The notes under the pieces: generated by a model
Told to the model about the DNA's origin: nothing
The model's database searches: none
Seen by the model: the letters and a program-made list of their open reading frames with translations, nothing else
Assembly (NCBI GenBank): GCA_021782685.1
Contig: JAJXUQ010000039.1
Coordinates: 1-5,024 of the forward strand
DNA length: 5,024 nt
Direction: 5' to 3'
Source of the DNA: a bacterium
GTDB lineage: Bacteria; Patescibacteriota; Minisyncoccia; Phycocordibacterales; Phycocordibacteraceae
In this document: positions 1-5,024 of the stretch, one piece after another
Position numbering within the stretch: position 1 is the first letter of the stretch
Layout: every line of letters begins with the position of its first letter
Translations under genes and position numbers: made by a program

Positions 1-2
1 CG

Positions 3-788
3 CGTTGGGAGTTCCTGTTCAAGAACTATTCCTTCTGGACGCTCGGCGTGCTCTCGGTCGCGCTCGGCGCATTCGCTTTTTCCGCAGCGCTTTTTGAAGT
101 CGCAAACGTCGATTGGCGCCTTTCAGTCGCGACGCACGCCAATTTCTTCAACTTTTTCCTAGCCGCCGCTCCTTTCCTCTGGATATTCATCCTCATGCTT
201 TTCATTCTCGTCGGGTACGTGAATATCCGCCGGACCAAGCACGGATACCGGTATCCGCTCGCCGTCATAGCGCTCGGCGCGGTGCTCACCTCTCTTACGC
301 TCGGCAGCGGCCTGTATGCCACGGGTCTGGGCGGCGAGCTTGAGGAAGCTGTCGGCGACCATCCGCCTTTCTATCGTCCCATCCTTATCGAGGAGCGTTC
401 CTGGTGGCTTGCGCCCGAAAAAGGGCTCCTGGGCGGGCAGATAGTTTCCCGCGCTTCGGATGCTGCTTCTTTCGTTCTCCGCGACTTCAACGGACGGGCG
501 TGGGAGGTCGAAGGAGGCGATTTGCACGGTTCTGATCTTGCCGCCGTCGCGCATGGGGGAGTCGTGCGCATCGTCGGCGTGCCTACGACGGCAACGAGCT
601 CCGTTTTCCACGCCTGTTTCGTGTTTCCGTGGAAGACATACGACAGTTTCCTTGACGAGCCGCTCGTGCCGTTCCCGGTCATCATCGCCTCTACGAGTGA
701 AAGAAACGCCGCACCGGCACGTACTGACATATGTAGGGGCATCCGCCCTTACGAGCAGCTCCGCACCATCGACGAAACGGGCTTATAG
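3..788 (+). CDS. Three-helix membrane protein with extracytoplasmic C-terminal domain (5' truncated)
   Basis: The reading frame is open to the window edge (it starts RWEFLFKNYSFW), so the true start lies upstream and the GTG at 48 is internal. Three hydrophobic segments are visible: about 41-113 nt (WTLGVLSVALGAFAF), 144-221 nt (FFNFFLAAAPFLWIF) and 255-326 nt (YPLAVIALGAVLTSL). Basic residues lie before helix 1 and between helices 2 and 3 (NIRRTKHGYR), so by the positive-inside rule the roughly 150-residue C-terminal part is outside the membrane. That part has beta-rich stretches (SFVLRDFNGRAWEVEG, VVRIVGV) that could form a small OB-like barrel. It contains two cysteines, in FHACFVF and DICRGIRPY. 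I recognise the general look from Parcubacteria hypothetical proteins but know no function. A 210-base gap with a hairpin separates it from the next gene. Confidence 0.8.
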   Translation, partial: RWEFLFKNYSFWTLGVLSVALGAFAFSAALFEVANVDWRLSVATHANFFNFFLAAAPFLWIFILMLFILVGYVNIRRTKHGYRYPLAVIALGAVLTSLTLGSGLYATGLGGELEEAVGDHPPFYRPILIEERSWWLAPEKGLLGGQIVSRASDAASFVLRDFNGRAWEVEGGDLHGSDLAAVAHGGVVRIVGVPTTATSSVFHACFVFPWKTYDSFLDEPLVPFPVIIASTSERNAAPARTDICRGIRPYEQLRTIDETGL

Positions 789-850
789 CCTCTGCAGTTG
801 TCACTAGCGAGCATGGCACGCTGCAAGTTCGAGGATGTTGCGGATGCCGC

Positions 851-886
851 TGAAAAGACGCGCGCGTTTTCGCGCGCGTCTTTTCA
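851..886 (+). terminator. Perfect 16-bp hairpin, probable Rho-independent (possibly bidirectional) terminator
   Basis: Arm TGAAAAGACGCGCGCG (851-866), loop TTTT (867-870) and arm CGCGCGCGTCTTTTCA (871-886) are exact reverse complements. The GC-rich core is flanked by A4 on the left and T4 on the right, so a T-tract follows the core on either strand. It begins 62 bases after the stop of the upstream gene and lies before the next gene. The T-tract is short and pairs with the A-tract, so termination efficiency cannot be judged by eye. Confidence 0.7.
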
Positions 887-998
887 TGCCGGTTCGCTAT
901 GCACAGGCGGTCGCGGGGCAAGGCCGGCTTCCTTCTCGGAGGAGTATGCTTTATGAGGTGCCAACACGGCAAAGCTTTTTAGCAGCCTAACGGCGTAT

Positions 999-1394
999 AT
1001 GGCAAAAACGTTTACTACCATATTCGGTACGATCCTGATCCTTCTCGGATTTCTCGGATTCGCCTCGAACCCGCTTATCGGGAACAATGCGTTTTTCGTT
1101 ACCGATTCGGTACATAATCTTATCCACCTCATCTTCGGCGCGATCCTACTCATCGTCGCCCTCTGGTCCGACGAGAATTCGGCGTTCTGGCTCGAATTCG
1201 TCGGCATGCTCATATTCCTGCTCGGGCTCATCGGCCTCCTCGCCACTCCCTCCTCCGGAGGGATGCTGCTTGGCATCGCCGCCACGAACGGGGCGTCTAA
1301 TTGGATGCATATCATCGGCGGTGCTGCCATCTTTTTTGCCGGGAAGTACGGCAAGGATGCCGTGAGCACGCCGTACCCGCAAGCCGGATCGTAA
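999..1394 (+). CDS. DUF4383-like four-helix membrane protein
   Basis: This is a 131-residue integral membrane protein with four hydrophobic segments at about residues 4-23, 38-56, 62-82 and 100-116, and a short polar tail (KYGKDAVSTPYPQAGS). It resembles the DUF4383 family, small four-helix proteins of unknown function. Two matching motifs of the form N-x2-H-x3-G-A occur at N40/H43/G47 and N101/H104/G108, at the start of helices 2 and 4, which suggests an internal duplication. ATG 999 is the only ATG or GTG start between the in-frame TGA at 954 and the conserved N-terminus. No Shine-Dalgarno sequence sits directly before it; the nearest purine-rich run (GGAGGAG, 938-944) is too far away. It is flanked by gaps of 210 and 91 bases, so it is probably a single-gene unit. 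The family call comes from pattern recognition, not a search. Confidence 0.85.
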   Translation: MAKTFTTIFGTILILLGFLGFASNPLIGNNAFFVTDSVHNLIHLIFGAILLIVALWSDENSAFWLEFVGMLIFLLGLIGLLATPSSGGMLLGIAATNGASNWMHIIGGAAIFFAGKYGKDAVSTPYPQAGS

Positions 1395-1448
1395 TCGGCA
1401 GAGGGGATACCGCTCGGAAAAGGGATTTTTCGTGCTCGCCGCAAGCTC

Positions 1449-1477
1449 TTGTGCGACCGGCAAATGGCGCGTATTGT
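1449..1477 (+). promoter_or_regulatory. Weak candidate promoter for the VKOR gene
   Basis: TTGTGC (1449-1454) and TATTGT (1472-1477) are 17 bases apart, matching 3/6 and 4/6 bases of the sigma-70 consensus. The -10 element ends 8 bases before ATG 1486, which would give an almost leaderless transcript. No Shine-Dalgarno sequence is present to argue against this. The match is weak, and it is listed because its position parallels the stronger example before the peroxiredoxin gene. Confidence 0.25.
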
Positions 1478-1485
1478 AACGGGAC

Positions 1486-1986
1486 ATGAAACGCATAACG
1501 GTCGTTTTCATTCTTGCCTTGGCTTTCTGTGGGCTTGCAGACTCTTCGTATCTTGCTCAGCACGAAACCGCCGGTACGCCGCTCCTCTGTAATATCGGCA
1601 GCCTCTCGGGCTGTAACATCGTCGCAGCGAGCCCCTACTCGCGCCTTTTCGGCATACCTCTTGCCGAATACGGCGTGCTTTTCTACGGAATCGTCTTTGT
1701 CCTTGCCGCTCTCGAACTCGCCGTTTTCGATCGGCTCTTACGTCGCGCTCTTCAGGTAATCTCGCTTGTCGGCGTTGGTGCCTCGCTGTACTTCATCTCC
1801 ATCCAGGTGTTCGTCATCGGAGCTCTCTGTATCTACTGCCTCGCCTCCGCACTCGTCGCGTTCCTCATCTTCGTTCTCGCGAGTTCTATCGAGCCGGTGC
1901 GGAGAGGAAAGAGGGAGCACGAACCGCCGTCCTTTCCGTCGTCCCCCGTCTCGGTGCCGCATCTCTCGATGCCGCCCGCGGCATAG
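1486..1986 (+). CDS. Vitamin K epoxide reductase (VKOR) family disulfide-forming membrane protein
   Basis: This 166-residue protein has four predicted helices (about 4-22, 62-82, 88-110 and 113-134). The VKOR signature is complete. The loop cysteines are C35 and C43, with the family's C-x7-C spacing; the conserved serine S49 is six residues after C43 and followed by PYSRLFGIPLAEYG; the active-site CIYC is C115-C118 at the start of helix 4. Bacterial VKORs reoxidise a DsbA- or thioredoxin-like partner and pass electrons to quinone, supporting disulfide formation outside the cytoplasm. No thioredoxin domain is fused here and no DsbA-like gene is in the window, so the partner must be elsewhere. 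After helix 4 come a basic stretch (RRGKR) and a proline-rich tail to residue 166. ATG 1486 is preceded by an in-frame TAA at 1477-1479, which fixes the start. The gene is probably co-transcribed with the next, 12 bases away. Confidence 0.93.
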   Translation: MKRITVVFILALAFCGLADSSYLAQHETAGTPLLCNIGSLSGCNIVAASPYSRLFGIPLAEYGVLFYGIVFVLAALELAVFDRLLRRALQVISLVGVGASLYFISIQVFVIGALCIYCLASALVAFLIFVLASSIEPVRRGKREHEPPSFPSSPVSVPHLSMPPAA

Positions 1987-1990
1987 CTGC

Positions 1991-1994
1991 GGAG
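1991..1994 (+). promoter_or_regulatory. Short Shine-Dalgarno site for the bactofilin-like gene
   Basis: GGAG lies four bases before ATG 1999, inside the 12-base gap after the VKOR stop. It is short and closely spaced, but it supports this ATG as the start together with the signal peptide that begins there. Confidence 0.4.
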
Positions 1995-1998
1995 CACC

Positions 1999-3162
1999 AT
2001 GCAGCGCGCCGCTCTCATCTCGCTCCTCGTCTCGCTCTTCTTGCCGACGAGCGCGCTTGCGGCGGCAGGGCCCGCATCCTTCGTGGCCGCGCGTTCGCTC
2101 CTCGCTACGAGTTCTTCGCCCGGAAACGCGTATGCCGCCGGTTTTTCCGTCGTGCTTACCGCACCCGTCAAGGGCGATTTTTCCGCCCTGGGCGGTTCGA
2201 TCATCACTGCGGCGCCCGTCGGCGGCGACGAGCTCCTTATCGCGGGCACGATAAGCTCGCGCACGCAGATCGCGGGCGATTTCCGGGCGATGGGTGGAAG
2301 CATCGCCGTTCAAAACCCCGTCGGCGGCGACCTCGTCGCTCTCGGCTTTTCCGTCCATGACACGGGCCAGGTGGGCGGGAGCGTCTTTATCGCCGCGGCG
2401 GATGCCGCGGTTCTGGGCGGTGCCGCCGGCCCGGTCACCATATACGCGAATAACATAGCGCTCTCGGGCGATTTCGCAGGGAACGTTACCGTCGTCTCGA
2501 GCGGGCATCTCACGCTCGCGGAGAACACCGTGATTCACGGGAAGCTTTCCTACGAGGCACCCGAACCGGCGACGATCCCCGCATCGGCGACGATAGAGGG
2601 CGGCGTTACGTACAGGAACGCTTCGTATCTGCCGAACGTCAGTACGTCGCGCGCGCTCGCGTTCGTGAGCGTCGGAGTCTTTCTTCTCGTCCGGATCCTC
2701 GGCGCGCTCATCCTCGCCGGTCTCCTGGCCGGCCTCTTCCCGAAGCTCTCGGAGGCGATTACCGAGCGCGCCTTTACGCAGCGTCCGCGCAGCGTCCTCC
2801 TCACGATGCTGCTCGGGTTCGCCGCGCTCGTCGCGACGCCCATCCTGTTCGTCATGCTCGCGCTCACCTTCGTCGGCATCGGTCTCGCGCTCCTGCTTCT
2901 TTTCGCGTATGCGCTCATGGCGCTCCTTGCTCTCATGTATGCGGGCATCCTTCTCGGGAGCGCATTCGCGCGCCATTTCAGGAGCCGCGTCGCGGTGCGC
3001 TGGCATGACGGAGTGCTCGGTATGCTTGTCCTCTCGGTCGTCGCGCGCGCTCCGATCGTCGGTCCGCTTCTCGTGCTTTTGCTCATGACCTTCTCTGCGG
3101 GAGCGCTCCTGCTCCTCTTCTTCCATTTCGCTTTTCCCCGCGAAGAATCGGAATTGGTATAA
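1999..3162 (+). CDS. Secreted bactofilin-like (polymer-forming) beta-helix protein with C-terminal membrane helices
   Basis: This 387-residue protein starts with a signal peptide (hydrophobic LISLLVSLFLP, with a likely cleavage site after TSALA at residue 21). Residues about 45-205 form a glycine-rich repeat of the bactofilin/polymer-forming type, with rungs VKGDFSALGGSI, VGGDELLIAGTI, IAGDFRAMGGSI, VGGDLVALGFSV and VGGSVFIAA at an exact 17-residue period, as expected for a right-handed beta-helix. Residues about 219-376 hold four or five hydrophobic helices, with breaks near 250-265 and 322-338, followed by a short charged tail. The predicted layout is an extracytoplasmic beta-helix anchored in the membrane, unlike classical cytoplasmic bactofilins. 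It has no cysteines, so it is not itself a disulfide substrate of the upstream VKOR. The role is inferred to be structural, in envelope organisation. Its stop codon overlaps the -10 element of the next gene. Confidence 0.85.
   Translation: MQRAALISLLVSLFLPTSALAAAGPASFVAARSLLATSSSPGNAYAAGFSVVLTAPVKGDFSALGGSIITAAPVGGDELLIAGTISSRTQIAGDFRAMGGSIAVQNPVGGDLVALGFSVHDTGQVGGSVFIAAADAAVLGGAAGPVTIYANNIALSGDFAGNVTVVSSGHLTLAENTVIHGKLSYEAPEPATIPASATIEGGVTYRNASYLPNVSTSRALAFVSVGVFLLVRILGALILAGLLAGLFPKLSEAITERAFTQRPRSVLLTMLLGFAALVATPILFVMLALTFVGIGLALLLLFAYALMALLALMYAGILLGSAFARHFRSRVAVRWHDGVLGMLVLSVVARAPIVGPLLVLLLMTFSAGALLLLFFHFAFPREESELV
2167..2421 (+). repeat. Five 17-residue beta-helix rungs (51-nt coding period)
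   Basis: Residues 57-141 of the bactofilin-like protein contain D or S at 60, 77, 94, 111 and 128, each preceded by G and followed by a short beta-strand pattern. The spacing is exactly 17 residues. The repeat is at the protein level; the DNA copies have diverged. After residue 144 the spacing becomes irregular (the next GD is at 157-158), marking the end of the regular helix or an inserted loop. Confidence 0.7.
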
Positions 3163-3163
3163 T
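3155..3163 (+). promoter_or_regulatory. Extended -10 promoter for bcp, overlapping the upstream stop codon
   Basis: TGGTATAAT is a perfect TGn-TATAAT extended -10 element. The hexamer (3158-3163) ends six bases before ATG 3170, so the usual +1 position falls on or next to the A of the start codon, predicting a leaderless mRNA. No recognisable -35 lies 16-18 bases upstream, which an extended -10 can tolerate. The TAA stop of the preceding gene (3160-3162) lies within the hexamer. There is no Shine-Dalgarno sequence for bcp beyond a weak GAAG touching the ATG. Confidence 0.55.
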
Positions 3164-3169
3164 ACGAAG

Positions 3170-3643
3170 ATGGAAATGCCGAAAGTCGGTTCGCCGGCGC
3201 CGCGCTTCTCCCTTCCCGACCAGGAGGGGGTTGTCCATACGCTTGCCGAGTATGCGGGAAAGTGGGTGCTGCTCTATTTCTATCCGAAGGATGACACGCC
3301 GGGCTGCACTATCGAAGCGTGCGCCCTGCGCGACCAATTCAAGGATTTTGAAAGCATCGGCACCGTCGTGGTCGGTATCTCGACTGACAGCGTCGCGAGC
3401 CACAAGAAGTTCGCCGATACCTATGAACTCCCTTTCACACTCCTTTCCGACCTGCATAAGGAGACCGTCGGCGAGTACGGCGTTTTCGGGGAAAGGAAGT
3501 TCATGGGGAAAACGTACGTGGGCACGAGCCGCACCTCGTTCCTCATCGACCCTTCGGGGAACATCGCCAAGGTGTACAAGAAGGTCAAGCCGGAGGCGCA
3601 CGCCGCGAAGGTCGTTGCGGACTTGAAAGAGCTTGGCGCATGA
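3170..3643 (+). CDS. bcp: Thioredoxin-dependent peroxiredoxin, Bcp/PrxQ type
   Basis: This 157-residue cytoplasmic protein has the full length typical of Bcp/PrxQ enzymes, which reduce hydrogen peroxide and organic hydroperoxides using thioredoxin-type reductants. The active-site segment YPKDDTPGCTIEAC gives T43, P44, the peroxidatic C46 and a resolving C51 at the C-x4-C spacing of the atypical 2-Cys subgroup. The conserved arginine is R121 in GTSRTSFLID, and the thioredoxin-fold core strands are present (WVLLYFYP, VVVGISTDS). ATG 3170 is followed by a second ATG at 3176; the first fits the predicted promoter and the family's N-terminus (VGSPAPRFSLPDQ). It begins seven bases after the previous stop. 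Its own stop overlaps the start of nth as ATGA, which suggests translational coupling and joint expression of peroxide removal and repair of oxidised DNA. Confidence 0.96.
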   Translation: MEMPKVGSPAPRFSLPDQEGVVHTLAEYAGKWVLLYFYPKDDTPGCTIEACALRDQFKDFESIGTVVVGISTDSVASHKKFADTYELPFTLLSDLHKETVGEYGVFGERKFMGKTYVGTSRTSFLIDPSGNIAKVYKKVKPEAHAAKVVADLKELGA

Positions 3644-4311
3644 GCTCCTCTTCCTTGCGCGAAGAAAGGAAAAGGCGCGCAAAGAGGATCGTCGCGTATC
3701 TGAAGAAGGCATACTCGAAGCCCGGGAGCGAGCTCGCATATCGGACGCCGTTTCAGTTCGTCGTCGCAGTCATCCTTTCCGCGCAGTGCACCGACAAGGC
3801 GGTCAACCGGCTTACGGAAACGCTTTTCAAGAAATACAGGAGCGTGCGCGACTTCGCCGAGGCGGACCCCATGACGTTTACCGAGGAAATCTCTTCCATC
3901 CCGTTTTTCCGCGCAAAGGCGAAAAACATCATTACCGCGGCGAAAATCGTGCGTGACGAATTCAAAGGAAGCGTGCCGCGCACAGAGAAAGAGCTTGTGG
4001 CCCTGCCGGGAGTGGGGTACAAGACCGCGCACGTGATTCTCGGCGAGCTGTTCGATATCTGGGAGGGGATCGCGACCGATACCCACGTGAAGCGCTTCGC
4101 GAGACGTTTCGATCTCACCGATAATACCGACCTCACGAAAATATCCAAAGATCTCGAGATGCTCATCCCGAAGAAAGACTGGAGATACGTGAACAACGGC
4201 CTCGTCCTCTATGGCCGGTATGTGTGCCCGGCGCGTCCGCACGATTGCGTAGAACATCCTTTGACCAAGCTCTATCCGAAGGCAGCGACCCGCTGGCCGA
4301 AAGCGAAATGA
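3640..4311 (+). CDS. nth: Endonuclease III (Nth) with incomplete [4Fe-4S] cysteine set
   Basis: This 223-residue bifunctional DNA glycosylase/AP lyase is expected to remove oxidised pyrimidines in base excision repair. Visible family features are TPFQFVVAVILSAQCTDK (residues 36-53), the helix-hairpin-helix LPGVGYKTA (122-130) with the catalytic lysine K128, and the catalytic aspartate D147 in ATDTHVKR. These match E. coli Nth K120 and D138. The C-terminal cluster loop normally has C-x6-C-x2-C-x5-C. Here C196 and C203 are kept, but the third and fourth positions are H206 and Y212, with the spacing otherwise unchanged. A stable [4Fe-4S] cluster of the standard kind is therefore unlikely, although both catalytic residues remain and the frame is intact. 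A lysine-rich tail (RWPKAK) follows. The start ATG overlaps the bcp stop by four bases; an AAAGAG about nine bases upstream may serve as a ribosome site. Confidence 0.94.
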   Translation: MSSSSLREERKRRAKRIVAYLKKAYSKPGSELAYRTPFQFVVAVILSAQCTDKAVNRLTETLFKKYRSVRDFAEADPMTFTEEISSIPFFRAKAKNIITAAKIVRDEFKGSVPRTEKELVALPGVGYKTAHVILGELFDIWEGIATDTHVKRFARRFDLTDNTDLTKISKDLEMLIPKKDWRYVNNGLVLYGRYVCPARPHDCVEHPLTKLYPKAATRWPKAK

Positions 4312-4313
4312 GG

Positions 4314-4319
4314 TACGAT
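4314..4319 (+). promoter_or_regulatory. Possible -10 element before the HAD phosphatase gene
   Basis: TACGAT matches TATAAT at four of six positions. It ends six bases before ATG 4326, the same distance as the stronger TATAAT before bcp. No -35 is visible at 16-18 bases and there is no TGn extension. It may be a leaderless start within the operon or chance. Confidence 0.25.
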
Positions 4320-4325
4320 AGGCGT

Positions 4326-5015
4326 ATGGAGAAACGTCCGGTTGCCGCCTTCGACATCGACGGGACCGTCTTCCGCTCGTCTTTGGCACTCGAACTCGTG
4401 GAGCGCCTCATCGAGAAAGGCATATTCCCGCAGGAGGCGCGCCCGTTCTACGAGCGCGAGCAGGCGCTTTGGCTCGACCGGAGGGGTGATTATCAGACAT
4501 ACGTCGACAAGGTCGTCGAGGTTTTCCGGCAACAGATAAGAGGCGTGTCGTTCGAGGCGGTGGCGAACGCGGCCGGAGAGATCATCGAAGAGAAGAAGAA
4601 CCGGGTCTATCGCTATACGCGCGATCTCATCGGCGATCTCAAGCAGAGAGGATACTACCTCCTTGCCATCTCCCATTCGCCGAAATTCATCGCCGACGGG
4701 TTCGGGTACGAAGCGGGGTTCGACAAGGTCTACGGATTTTTCTTTGCGACCGGCCCTTCCGGCAACTTCACGGGAGAGGTTGAGGATGAGGATATCATCA
4801 GGAATAAATCGGCGATCTTGCAACGGGCGATACGCAAAGAGAATCTCGCCTTCGAGGGTTCGATCGGCGTCGGAGACACGGAAAGCGACATCCCGCTTCT
4901 CGAGTCCGTCGAGACGGCTATCGCCTTCAACCCGAACAGCGCCCTGTACCTGCACGCGCGGCGGCGCGGCTGGAAAGTCGTCGTCGAACGCAAAGATGTC
5001 ATTTACGAGCTTTAG
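4326..5015 (+). CDS. HAD-superfamily phosphatase, HAD-IB (SerB-like) type
   Basis: This 229-residue cytoplasmic hydrolase has all four HAD motifs. Motif I is DIDGT with nucleophile D10 and acid/base D12. Motif II is LLAISHSP, with S115 or S117 as the conserved hydroxyl. Motif III is K161 in RNKSAIL. Motif IV is GVGDTESDIP with metal ligands D184 and D188. The mostly helical region at about 20-95 between motifs I and II is a C1-type cap. The family includes phosphoserine phosphatase and other small-metabolite phosphatases; the substrate cannot be read from sequence, and no serine biosynthesis genes are nearby. I chose ATG 4326 because family members begin a few residues before DIDGT. ATG 4308, overlapping the nth TGA, would add six residues and is the main alternative; an ATG at 4224 would run deep into nth. 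The gap after nth is 14 bases, so co-transcription is likely. Confidence 0.92.
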   Translation: MEKRPVAAFDIDGTVFRSSLALELVERLIEKGIFPQEARPFYEREQALWLDRRGDYQTYVDKVVEVFRQQIRGVSFEAVANAAGEIIEEKKNRVYRYTRDLIGDLKQRGYYLLAISHSPKFIADGFGYEAGFDKVYGFFFATGPSGNFTGEVEDEDIIRNKSAILQRAIRKENLAFEGSIGVGDTESDIPLLESVETAIAFNPNSALYLHARRRGWKVVVERKDVIYEL

Positions 5016-5024
5016 AGCGCTCGT
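5005..5024 (+). other. Short inverted repeat across the HAD gene stop, cut by the window edge
   Basis: ACGAGC (5005-5010) and GCTCGT (5019-5024) are exact reverse complements around an eight-base loop containing the TAG stop. It could be the start of a terminator hairpin, but the sequence that would hold a T-tract is outside the window, and a 6-bp repeat can occur by chance. Confidence 0.2.

Noticed and set aside
48..50. GTG at 48 as the start of the first gene
   Set aside because: The frame is open to the window edge and the upstream residues continue the first membrane helix, so the GTG is an internal valine codon.
813..956. 47-codon + strand ORF from ATG 813
   Set aside because: It reads straight through the hairpin, has no ribosome site and shows no recognisable protein pattern.
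1395..1485. Search for a terminator, tRNA or small RNA in the 91-base gap before VKOR
   Set aside because: No stable hairpin with a T-tract and no cloverleaf pattern was seen; only a weak promoter-like pair is present.
2393..2410. CCGCGG inverted repeat inside the bactofilin-like gene
   Set aside because: It is a short GC-rich palindrome in coding sequence with no T-tract, expected by chance at this base composition.
1738..3126. 462-codon open frame on the - strand, antisense to the VKOR and bactofilin-like genes
   Set aside because: Its product is almost entirely charged E/R/D/K low-complexity sequence with no domain. This is what the reverse complement of GC-rich codons such as CTC and GCG yields. 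The + strand genes there have clear family features.
4224..4325. Upstream start (ATG 4224) extending the HAD phosphatase by 34 residues
   Set aside because: The extension lies inside nth in another frame, and family members begin just before DIDGT, which fits ATG 4326.
3421..4389. 322-codon - strand open frame opposite bcp, nth and the HAD gene
   Set aside because: It is antisense to three genes with intact catalytic motifs and shows no domain of its own.

Overview
The window reads as gene-dense bacterial chromosome. The most likely source is a fairly GC-rich member of the Patescibacteria (CPR), in the Parcubacteria group. This is recognition-based inference: the small DUF4383-like membrane protein, the secreted bactofilin-like protein with C-terminal membrane helices, and the HAD phosphatase all resemble families I associate with that group. 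All six genes are on the + strand. TGA serves as a stop in two of them, so the UGA-recoded Gracilibacteria/SR1 code is excluded. Codons favour C or G at the third position throughout, and nothing looks like a mobile element, CRISPR array, rRNA or tRNA.

Layout. A 5'-truncated gene (to 788) encodes a three-helix membrane protein with an extracytoplasmic C-terminal domain. A 210-base gap follows, holding a perfect 16-bp hairpin that is probably a terminator. Next is a 131-residue four-helix DUF4383-like protein (999-1394). After a 91-base gap comes a VKOR-family disulfide-forming enzyme (1486-1986). Only 12 bases later a secreted, membrane-anchored bactofilin-like beta-helix protein begins (1999-3162). 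A Bcp/PrxQ peroxiredoxin (3170-3643) follows, overlapping by four bases an endonuclease III gene (3640-4311). Last is a HAD-IB-type phosphatase (4326-5015), whose stop lies nine bases from the window end.

How the genes may work together. Three adjacent functions concern redox chemistry: envelope disulfide formation (VKOR), peroxide removal (peroxiredoxin) and repair of oxidised pyrimidines (Nth). The peroxiredoxin and nth are translationally overlapped, so peroxide defence and oxidative DNA repair are probably co-expressed. The two most notable details are the endonuclease III, which keeps its catalytic Lys and Asp but only two of the four [4Fe-4S] cysteines, and an extended -10 promoter that overlaps the stop of one gene and predicts a leaderless mRNA for the next. 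I did not find a clearly new multi-gene system; the window is mostly compact housekeeping and envelope genes with some unusual features.
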